Below are positions 1-4,952 of a stretch of 9,515 bases of DNA, piece by piece (position 1 is the first letter of the stretch; each line of letters opens with the position of its first letter). Location of the stretch: contig JAJYOH010000193.1 of assembly GCA_021796315.1 (NCBI GenBank), forward strand, positions 1 through 9,515, in the 5' to 3' direction. This stretch comes from Chloroflexota bacterium. GTDB taxonomy: Bacteria; Chloroflexota; Anaerolineae; Anaerolineales; Villigracilaceae. The notes below the pieces were generated by a model. That model ran no database searches, was not told the DNA's origin, and was given only the letters and a program-made list of their open reading frames with translations. A program made the translations under genes and the position numbers.

Positions 1-3
1 TGG

Positions 4-21
4 TGGGGTTCCCCCATTTTT
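4..21 (+). terminator. Short GC hairpin followed by T5, likely terminator of an upstream gene
   Basis: Five bases TGGGG (4-8) pair with CCCCA (12-16) around a three-base loop, directly followed by five T residues (17-21). This is the layout of an intrinsic terminator read on the + strand. The gene it would serve lies left of the window, so the assignment cannot be confirmed here. The stem is short, and weak G-T pairs could extend it by two. Confidence 0.45.
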
Positions 22-22
22 C

Positions 23-92
23 ACCACAGAGTACACAGAGAACACGGAGATTAAAAAAGGTTTTTCTCTGTGGACTCCGTGATCTCCGTGGT
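23..92. repeat. Imperfect inverted repeat, intergenic hairpin family
   Basis: The left arm (23-50) is built from repeated ACACAGAG/ACACGGAG units. The right arm (66-92) is its near reverse complement, ending CTCCGTGGT. The centre is an A6-GG-T5 tract. Translated on the minus strand it gives a TTEITESTE-like string, which I recall as a recurring false protein in environmental genomes carrying this repeat. It lies downstream of the membrane protein gene at 182, so it may also help end transcription from either side. Bases 97-113 hold another small GGGG/CCCC hairpin, and 148-170 contain a TGTGTAATCTGCGGATG string that also resembles a dispersed repeat. No gene is supported in 1-181. Confidence 0.6.
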
Positions 93-181
93 AAGCGGGG
101 TTTTACCCCACTTAATCCTGAAGAGCCGAAATACTTTACGAGTGCGATGTCTGTGTAATCTGCGGATGAATATTTTGGCGC

Positions 182-814
182 CTAAATCCACTTCAAGAAT
201 CCGGCGAAGACGATCAGGCTGACAATGTCCACAGCCCACAATGTTCCGACGGTTTGAATTTTCTGTTTCATGGATTTCATGTCGAAGACCCAGAAGGCCA
301 TGATGAAAAAGGTCAGGTAGCCGAAGAGGAAGATCAGGATTGGCATACTGCGATTCCACCAGGGCCATTCCCAGGTCAATGCGCCGGCGGAATTGAGCAA
401 GTATTCAACGAAGACGCTGAAGGCTGAACCGGCAATGGCGATGAACCAGCGGTTTGGAATACCGAGTATCTTATCTTCCTTGTTTGGCAGGAGCATCTTC
501 GTCCAGATAATTCCTGCAACTGCGAACATGAAAGCTGTCTCGATGTTGAGTCCGACCAGAATCAAATATGCTGTCGGACCCGGTTCGCCCCAGATCGGAG
601 CAAAACCTGTTCCGCGTAAAACCAGACCATTGACGATCTCGTTGAACCAGTCCGCGCCCCAGAAAGCCAGCCCCGCCAGGATCAGGCTCCAGTTGCGTTT
701 TTCAGCTTCGACTGTATAAACGTAGAAGACAAAAGCCAACAGAGGAATAACATACCACTGGAAATTAGTTCCCTGTCGCAAGATGGAAAGCGCTCGTAAA
801 GCTGAGTCAGACAT
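182..814 (-). CDS. Multi-pass membrane protein of unknown function
   Basis: I do not recognise this 210-residue protein. It is very hydrophobic, with about six predicted membrane segments, near residues 18-35, 42-66, 81-104, 122-142, 155-177 and 188-208. It is rich in Trp and Phe and has several acidic or amide residues inside or beside the helices (D55, N58, E59, N62, E92, E137), a pattern that can mark a transporter, an enzyme or a pigment or quinone protein but does not decide between them. The start at 814 is chosen because a strong Shine-Dalgarno sequence AAGGAG sits seven bases upstream. The frame stays open to 910, but the extra N-terminus is Ser/Lys-rich and unlike a membrane protein start. 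A TATACT box at 849-844 would give a short leader. The gene is probably transcribed alone or after the lipoprotein gene upstream of it. Confidence 0.75.
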   Translation of the reverse strand: MSDSALRALSILRQGTNFQWYVIPLLAFVFYVYTVEAEKRNWSLILAGLAFWGADWFNEIVNGLVLRGTGFAPIWGEPGPTAYLILVGLNIETAFMFAVAGIIWTKMLLPNKEDKILGIPNRWFIAIAGSAFSVFVEYLLNSAGALTWEWPWWNRSMPILIFLFGYLTFFIMAFWVFDMKSMKQKIQTVGTLWAVDIVSLIVFAGFLKWI

Positions 815-843
815 GTTGCATCTCCTTTTACTGGGATACTTCA

Positions 844-886
844 AGTATAGGCTTGATTTTGATGAAAGGAAAGTGGTTTGGCTTGA
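844..886 (-). promoter_or_regulatory. Candidate -10 box with TCAAG/CTTGA repeats
   Basis: On the minus strand TATACT (849-844) is a good -10 match about 30 bases upstream of the start at 814, with no clear -35. It lies inside an interrupted palindrome TCAAG-N6-CTTGA (841-856 on the + strand). The half-site GGCTTGA at 850-856 recurs at 880-886, exactly 30 bases away, about three helical turns. This is consistent with an operator but unproven. Confidence 0.3.
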
Positions 887-939
887 ACACCTTTTGTTTT
901 CTGTCGCCATGTTCTTGGTAAAGCATAAGAGCAGATACT

Positions 940-979
940 GAAGCAGACCAGAGTGTTGTCGTAATCTCTGGTCTGCTTC
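940..979 (-). terminator. Perfect 14-bp hairpin downstream of the lipoprotein gene
   Basis: Bases 940-953 (GAAGCAGACCAGAG) are the exact reverse complement of 966-979, separated by a 12-base loop. The hairpin starts 30 bases past the lipoprotein stop codon on the minus strand and precedes the membrane protein gene, so a terminator or mRNA 3'-end stabiliser is the natural reading. Neither strand shows a T-run after the stem, so it is not a classical intrinsic terminator. Apart from this and the -10 region, nothing else stands out in 815-1009. Confidence 0.5.
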
Positions 980-1009
980 TATGCGCGGTCAGGTTTGTGT
1001 TTTTGTTAG

Positions 1010-1432
1010 TTATCCGATGCAGGCGCTTTCGACTGTGTTGTTGGTCTTGTTCGATTCTTTGACGGCACTAGATGGATCAATGGTGATACGAAAGTCGCAA
1101 TCAGGATTGTGACAATCTGCTGGTATGGGAACTGTAATAGGGGAGTTCAAAGTCTCTCCAGCTTTGAGGTTGCCTGTGACCGTAGTGCCCTGTACAGTCT
1201 TGGTATAGCCCGGCCCGAGGAAGAATTCCACCTGCACCTCGGCGCTATTCGCATCGGCGTTGCCAATGTTTTGTACATAGACGAGCAGCGTATTATCCTG
1301 CTTCTCACAAAAAGTGGCATTTCCTGATGCCTTGACCGGAATAAGATCAGCCGATCCTCCACCCGGCCCGCAGGCGGTCAGGACAAATGCCATTACGACG
1401 AACAAGGGTAGTAACAGTTTGCGGAACATCAT
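1010..1432 (-). CDS. CARDB-type lipoprotein
   Basis: The 140-residue protein starts with a lipoprotein signal: MMFRK, a hydrophobic core (residues 6-18), then the lipobox L18-T19-A20-C21, so C21 should be lipidated and the protein anchored on the outer face of the membrane. The rest is a single beta-sandwich of CARDB type: 'VYVQNIGNADA' (51-61), 'LKAGET' (89-94) and the closing signature 'VKESNKTNNT' (124-133), matching the E-x-N-x-x-NN ending typical of these domains. Four further cysteines (C42, C107, C112, C138) could form two disulfides. CARDB domains usually mediate adhesion or protein contacts; no enzymatic role is visible. Two ATGs lie in tandem (1432 and 1429) after GGAGG; the second has the more normal spacing of four bases. 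It is divergent from the peptidase gene at 1706. Confidence 0.85.
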   Translation of the reverse strand: MMFRKLLLPLFVVMAFVLTACGPGGGSADLIPVKASGNATFCEKQDNTLLVYVQNIGNADANSAEVQVEFFLGPGYTKTVQGTTVTGNLKAGETLNSPITVPIPADCHNPDCDFRITIDPSSAVKESNKTNNTVESACIG

Positions 1433-1447
1433 CCCTCCGATTGGTGG

Positions 1448-1478
1448 ATATTACTGGTTAGTCGATTTTGAAATGCAA
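1448..1478 (-). promoter_or_regulatory. Candidate promoter of the lipoprotein gene
   Basis: On the minus strand TTGCAT (1478-1473) and TAATAT (1453-1448) resemble -35 and -10 boxes, but the 19-base spacer is longer than usual. The -10 box lies 15 bases from the first ATG, so the leader would be short and contain the GGAGG ribosome site. The -35 overlaps the first AAATGC motif of the array in this region. Confidence 0.3.
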
Positions 1479-1636
1479 CCGCGCTGTGTTGTGTAGCGGG
1501 TGCATTTCAGATAAGCCCCCGTTCTCTAAATGCGTATATTGATCTGAAATGCGTCCGTTTTTCATAGTCACTATACAGCGGAAGTAAATGGAATTCAAGT
1601 GGGCACATTGCCCGGTAGGAGTGTTTGGGGAAATGC
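1469..1636. promoter_or_regulatory. Array of AAATGC motifs in a divergent control region
   Basis: Five copies of AAATGC lie between the divergent lipoprotein and peptidase genes: 1471-1476, 1502-1507 (reverse), 1528-1533, 1547-1552 and 1631-1636. Four are GAAATGC. Neighbouring copies form alternative stems: 1469-1477 with 1501-1509 (9 bp), or 1502-1512 with 1542-1552 (11 bp, perfect). These cannot form together. This fits either repeated binding sites for a regulator or a two-state RNA or DNA structure. No known operator is recognised. The 273-base interval 1433-1705 contains no gene. Confidence 0.45.
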
Positions 1637-1693
1637 TGCAATTTCTTTCTGTTCAATTGATGCAGTATGCCAATAGCCCCAATTCAATTGCTT

Positions 1694-1699
1694 TATAAT
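1694..1699 (+). promoter_or_regulatory. Consensus -10 box six bases before the peptidase start codon
   Basis: TATAAT ends exactly six bases before the ATG at 1706. Transcription normally begins about seven bases past the -10 box, so the mRNA would begin at or next to the A of the start codon, giving a leaderless message. There is no Shine-Dalgarno sequence. A -35 box is weak. TTCAATTG occurs twice, at 1652-1659 and 1683-1690, 31 bases apart, and may be a regulator site. Confidence 0.6.
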
Positions 1700-1705
1700 G
1701 ACGGC

Positions 1706-2530
1706 ATGAAAATATTAATTGCAACTGACATGGAAGGAATCACGGGCGTCACCACCTGGGACCAGGTTACGCCGGGGCATCCCGAATATGCGCGTTTTCG
1801 TAAATTGATGACTGACGATATAAATGCAGCGATTCGCGGCGCGTTCGATGCAGGCTCAGATGAAGTCATCGTGGCCGATGGACACTGGAACGGTTCGAAT
1901 ATTTTGATCGAGGAAATTGATCCGCGTGCGAAGTTGAACAGCGGATCGCCCTCGCCATTGTCCATGATGCAGAGTGTTGACTCTGGCGTGGATGGCGTTT
2001 TCTTCATCGGTTATCACGCGCGGCATGGCTCGCAAAATGCTGTGTTGGACCATACCTGGTCGAGTACTTGTGTTTCCAACCTTTGGCTGAATGATTTGTT
2101 GGCGGGCGAATATACTTTGAACGCTGCATTGGCTGGACACTTTGGCGCGCCAATCATCATGGCTAGTGGAGACCAGACGGCTTGCGCGCAAATGGTCGAG
2201 CAAATCGGCGCTATCGAAACTGCTGTCACCAAGCAGGCGACGGGTAGGTTTTCTGCTGAATGCCTGACTCCGGATGTGACCGCGAAATTAATTCATGATG
2301 CGGCCAAACGCGCGGTTGAAAAACTGGCAAAGAAAAATTCTCCAATCCCGTTTATTTTAAAAACGCCGATCAAAGTGACGGTGGAATTGTTTACATCCGA
2401 CATGGCGGATAAGGCCATGAATATGCCCGGTGTTACGCGCGAAGGACGGAGATTTTCGTTCTTCGCTGATGATATGCCGAAGGCCTATTCCGGTTTTCGG
2501 TCATTGGTGTCGATGTCATACCCGCGATAA
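1706..2530 (+). CDS. dppA: M55 family zinc metallopeptidase (D-aminopeptidase DppA-like)
   Basis: The 274-residue protein matches the M55 family, whose founder DppA of Bacillus subtilis is a self-compartmentalising zinc enzyme releasing N-terminal D-amino acids from short peptides. The metal and catalytic residues are at the family positions: D8 and E10 in 'TDMEGITGV', H60 in 'ADGH', H104 in 'GYHAR', the nucleophile-type histidine H116 in 'LDHTWS', and E135 in 'AGEYTLN'. Length agrees with the family (about 270). No signal peptide is seen, so a cytoplasmic role in recycling D-amino-acid peptides is likely. The start is set at 1706 because the protein then begins MKILIATDMEG as in homologues; an upstream ATG at 1667 would add 13 residues and lie before the -10 box. 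It stands alone, divergent from the lipoprotein gene and 412 bases from the next gene. Whether the substrate is D-Ala-D-Ala or another peptide cannot be told. Confidence 0.88.
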   Translation: MKILIATDMEGITGVTTWDQVTPGHPEYARFRKLMTDDINAAIRGAFDAGSDEVIVADGHWNGSNILIEEIDPRAKLNSGSPSPLSMMQSVDSGVDGVFFIGYHARHGSQNAVLDHTWSSTCVSNLWLNDLLAGEYTLNAALAGHFGAPIIMASGDQTACAQMVEQIGAIETAVTKQATGRFSAECLTPDVTAKLIHDAAKRAVEKLAKKNSPIPFILKTPIKVTVELFTSDMADKAMNMPGVTREGRRFSFFADDMPKAYSGFRSLVSMSYPR

Positions 2531-2690
2531 GAATTTACTTTACGTGATTCTTATTTTCATTGTTCAACGATTAACCGCAAAATCATCTGATGCAGAAGGG
2601 GAAAAATCCTAGTGCATTTGAATAATACGAAGTAAAATGTGACGCTTATAGGTGAATGATAGAGAAACTTTTTGCTTGCGTTGTCATGAC

Positions 2691-2799
2691 GCTGGTCTCG
2701 TGCAGTGACTGCACACCGCCGCCGGTTGAGGGAATGCCCTCAGCGAGGCGGCGGATGTAGTTAACGAGACCCGGTTCAAGTCCCGGACGAGGCGTTTTT
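2691..2799 (+). ncRNA. Nested-hairpin block with a tRNA T-arm-like 3' end, identity unknown
   Basis: GGTCTCGT (2694-2701) pairs perfectly with ACGAGACC (2764-2771). Inside this are GTGCAG/CTGCAC (2700-2705 with 2709-2714) and an 8-bp stem 2716-2723 with 2747-2754, which encloses TGAGGG/CCCTCA (2727-2732 with 2737-2742) on an AATG loop. Next comes GGTTCAAGTCC (2773-2783), the loop of a tRNA T-arm, whose five-base stem has one C-C mismatch. ACGAGGC (2787-2793) can alternatively pair with GTCTCGT (2695-2701) as a 7-bp acceptor-like stem, and T5 follows at 2795. No anticodon arm is present, so it is not a working tRNA. It could be a tRNA relic, a structured RNA or a mobile-element end. The surrounding 2531-2690 shows no gene and no clear terminator for the peptidase. 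Confidence 0.4.
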
Positions 2800-2874
2800 A
2801 TACCGGCAGCGAAAGAGTCAAATTTTGTAGATACGCCCAACGGCGCTCAGGAGGCGTCGTCGGGTCATCACGGC

Positions 2875-2888
2875 GGACAAAATTGTCC
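2875..2888. promoter_or_regulatory. Palindrome GGACAA-AA-TTGTCC, operator-like
   Basis: A perfect 6-bp dyad with a two-base centre lies 55 bases before the SET gene. Just downstream, TATCAT (2892-2897) could act as a -10 box. The palindrome would then sit on the promoter, as an operator would. No regulator is identified. Confidence 0.3.
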
Positions 2889-2902
2889 CCGTATCATAAA
2901 GC

Positions 2903-2923
2903 CATGACCGATTGCAGGTCATG
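2903..2923 (+). promoter_or_regulatory. Leader hairpin just upstream of the SET gene ribosome site
   Basis: CATGACC (2903-2909) and GGTCATG (2917-2923) form a perfect 7-bp stem with a 7-base loop, ending nine bases before the Shine-Dalgarno AAGGAG (2933-2938). It would sit in the 5' leader of the whole plus-strand cluster and leaves the ribosome site free. Confidence 0.35.
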
Positions 2924-2942
2924 AGAAACTTCAAGGAGAAGA

Positions 2943-3485
2943 ATGGCCGGTAAATTCTATTCATATCTGTCACCCAAGTTGATAAATGATTCGCACGAGG
3001 AAAAAGGCGGTTGCGGCGTGTTTGCCGTCGAGCCTGTCAGGAAAGGTGAGCTGCTTGTTTTGTGGGGAGGCAAGATTATCACGGAAGACGAAGTCGATCC
3101 AACGATGCCCGACTTTACTCAGCGCGTCCTGCAGATCGAGGAAGGTTTGTTTTTGTTTTCAATGGCCATGGAACCTGCGGATTGTTTCAACCACTCCTGC
3201 GATCCGAACGCTGGTTTCACTGGTCAGATCGGTTTGGTCGCCATGCGCGATATCGAACCGGGCGAGGAAGTTTGTTTCGATTACGCCATGTGTGATGGCA
3301 CGCATTACGATGAGTTCGATTGCTCGTGCGGACATGAGCATTGCCGCGGCCGGGTCACTGGCGATGACTGGTCGCGCCCTGAACTCTGGGAGCGTTATGC
3401 TGGATATTTCATGCCTTATCTTCAGCGCCGCATCGACGGATTAACCAGCGAGGTCAATCAAAAACATAAATTGGCAGTGGCTTAA
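2943..3485 (+). CDS. SET-domain protein, probable lysine N-methyltransferase
   Basis: The 180-residue protein is a compact SET domain with a post-SET tail. It shows an N-terminal 'GGCGVFAVEPVRKGEL' (22-37), the SAM-binding and knot motif NHSCDPN (83-89), and the second knot strand 'GEEVCFDYA' (107-115) with the catalytic-type Tyr114. The post-SET cysteines C127-x-C129-x4-C134 together with C86 of NHSC are arranged to hold one zinc ion, as in eukaryotic SET lysine methyltransferases. It should transfer methyl groups from SAM to lysine in a protein; the target is unknown. The start at 2943 is supported by AAGGAG four bases upstream. It is the first gene of the plus-strand cluster. Bacterial SET proteins are patchy in distribution and often attributed to transfer from eukaryotes, which would be an inference here. 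The final 30 residues are not part of the domain. Confidence 0.9.
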   Translation: MAGKFYSYLSPKLINDSHEEKGGCGVFAVEPVRKGELLVLWGGKIITEDEVDPTMPDFTQRVLQIEEGLFLFSMAMEPADCFNHSCDPNAGFTGQIGLVAMRDIEPGEEVCFDYAMCDGTHYDEFDCSCGHEHCRGRVTGDDWSRPELWERYAGYFMPYLQRRIDGLTSEVNQKHKLAVA

Positions 3486-3522
3486 GTCTTTTCCGGCGCA
3501 CATCTTTTTTATCGCGTTCGGC

Positions 3523-4938
3523 TTGCGGTTGATCCCCGTTCTATTCACGCGCCACCTGGCTATCGGCCTGGACGACATGTTCCAGTACGATATGCTGGCA
3601 CGTAGCATCGCTTCCGGCAACGGCTTTCGCTGGTACGCGCCTTCGGATCTGGCTCGCATTGCCCCGTACCTTCACCTTGACCTGACAACGCTCACGCTCG
3701 ATCCGCGCGGGATGCTGACGACTTTCCGCGCTCCGTTATATCCTTCATTTCTTGCAATCATTTATTTTTTTAATGGGATCAACGACGGACGCTTCTTTGC
3801 CGCCCGTTTGGCGCAGACCGTTATCGGGGCCTTGCTCGCGCCGCTCACTTATTACACGGCTGAGCATTTATCTTTCATCTTTCCTCTTTCTGATCATCAG
3901 ATGAAAGATGAAAGAAGAAAGAAGATGGCCGAAATTGCGGCATGGATGGTCGCGGCCTACCCGATGCTTTTGATTTTTCCCATCGCCCTCGCCACGGAGA
4001 ATTTATTTTTCCTTTTGGTTCTTGCCAGTTTCCTTGCTCTCCAAAAACTGGCAACTCCCGACTCTCGACCGTCTACTTTCAACTTTCTTCTCTCCGGTTT
4101 TTTGCTTGGTCTCGCCGCGTTGACTCGCTCGATCATCCTGGTCTTTGCCGGATTTGCCATTCTCTGGATTTGGTTTTCGCTCAAGCAAAAACGCGGCGCT
4201 CTCCTTTCCGCGCTGGCTCTGGTTTTGACGATTACACCCTGGATGATTCGTAATTCTTTGTTGACAGGAAAAATTACCGGCATCGAAGTTTCGCTGGGTT
4301 ATAACCTGTATGTTGGTTATCATCCGCAATCGAGCGGGACATTTGCGTTCGGCCCATCGCTTGACCTGCTTTCCATCATTGACGATAAAGCGCGCGATGA
4401 GATCGGCACACAAAAAGCGATTGAATTCATCAAGCAGGACCCGATGCGATTCCCATATTTGGCCGTGAGAAGACTCGGCTATTTCTTTAATTTGGAATTG
4501 CGCGCCTTTACTTACTTTTACGTGAACGACTTTCTGGGGTTTATCCCGCCATTTTTGCTTGCATTGATTCTGGTCGTGTTGGCTTTGCCATTCGTAATTG
4601 TCAGCTTGTCGTCGGTATTTGGCGCGGCGGCGTTGCCAAATAATCCGCAAACGATTTTGCTGGCATTGCTTTTCGTCGGTTATTTATTGCCGCATATTTT
4701 CATTCTGTCAGAAGAGCGCTTCCACCTGACCTTGATTCCGTTCTTTGCGATCCTTGCTGCTGTCTTTTGGACAGGCGGGTTTTCGGCTCTTAAATCTCGC
4801 AGCGGGTTGGCAGTCGTCGTCGTTTCACTGGCCGTTGCCTTGCTCCTGGTAAATTGGGGATTTGAACTTGCACGCGACGGGCATACAATTATCCAGATGC
4901 TTGGCCCAACCGGAAATCAACTTTATCTTCCATACTGA
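3523..4938 (+). CDS. ArnT/GT39-like membrane glycosyltransferase
   Basis: This is a multi-pass membrane protein of the dolichyl-phosphate-mannose/ArnT type (GT-C fold), which moves sugars from polyprenyl-phosphate donors to acceptors outside the membrane. Visible hallmarks are the acidic pair D17-D18 with 'QYDMLARSIASGNGF' (21-35) in the first external loop and 'FRAPLYPSF' (69-77), followed by about ten hydrophobic segments. The only usual start codon in the frame is TTG at 3523, without a ribosome site. It falls in the middle of the first helix, because the frame continues upstream to 3445 and encodes 'FPAHIFFIAFG' directly before it. The true start is therefore uncertain: a rare start codon, or a lost or mis-sequenced base. 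Residues 117-131 and 167-183 come from repeat-like DNA. At 471 residues it is a little short for the family. It follows the SET gene by 37 bases. Confidence 0.8.
   Translation: MRLIPVLFTRHLAIGLDDMFQYDMLARSIASGNGFRWYAPSDLARIAPYLHLDLTTLTLDPRGMLTTFRAPLYPSFLAIIYFFNGINDGRFFAARLAQTVIGALLAPLTYYTAEHLSFIFPLSDHQMKDERRKKMAEIAAWMVAAYPMLLIFPIALATENLFFLLVLASFLALQKLATPDSRPSTFNFLLSGFLLGLAALTRSIILVFAGFAILWIWFSLKQKRGALLSALALVLTITPWMIRNSLLTGKITGIEVSLGYNLYVGYHPQSSGTFAFGPSLDLLSIIDDKARDEIGTQKAIEFIKQDPMRFPYLAVRRLGYFFNLELRAFTYFYVNDFLGFIPPFLLALILVVLALPFVIVSLSSVFGAAALPNNPQTILLALLFVGYLLPHIFILSEERFHLTLIPFFAILAAVFWTGGFSALKSRSGLAVVVVSLAVALLLVNWGFELARDGHTIIQMLGPTGNQLYLPY
3871..3915. repeat. 13-bp perfect inverted repeat inside the glycosyltransferase gene
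   Basis: TCTTTCATCTTTC (3871-3883) is the exact reverse complement of 3903-3915. The loop contains a further palindrome CTGAT-C-ATCAG (3890-3900). It encodes a charged stretch SFIFPLSDHQMKDERR between two hydrophobic segments, unlike the rest of the protein. It may be an inserted repeat tolerated in an external or cytoplasmic loop. Confidence 0.55.
4022..4054. repeat. 10-bp inverted repeat with pyrimidine-rich tail, in frame
   Basis: TTGCCAGTTT (4022-4031) pairs with AAACTGGCAA (4045-4054) over a 13-base loop. It is followed to about 4096 by a pyrimidine-rich stretch made of CTC and TTTC blocks. It lies in the glycosyltransferase gene, encoding residues 167-178 and a non-helical QKLATPDSRPST linker. 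Confidence 0.4.
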
Positions 4939-4952
4939 TCACTGGACATTCA

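Noticed and set aside
51..368. Minus-strand reading frame of 105 residues
   Set aside because: It overlaps the membrane protein gene and its C-terminus is the translated inverted repeat at 23-92; no start signal or protein-like composition.
2694..2794. Selenocysteine tRNA (about 100 bases, 7-8 bp acceptor-like stem)
   Set aside because: There is no anticodon arm with a TCA anticodon, and the positions after the acceptor strand do not fit; the presence of a YedF-like gene in the window is not enough.
2646..2840. Minus-strand reading frame of 64 residues containing 'RPGLEPG'
   Set aside because: That string is the antisense of a tRNA T-arm-like sequence and commonly appears as a false protein; the DNA is explained by hairpins.
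3472..3523. Programmed +1 frameshift fusing SET and glycosyltransferase
   Set aside because: The SET stop region (GCT TAA) has no recognised slippery sequence or stimulatory signal; a start-codon problem or sequencing error is simpler.
4003..4650. Minus-strand reading frame of 215 residues inside the glycosyltransferase gene
   Set aside because: Low-complexity Q/K/R-rich shadow of a hydrophobic gene; the sense frame has clear family motifs.
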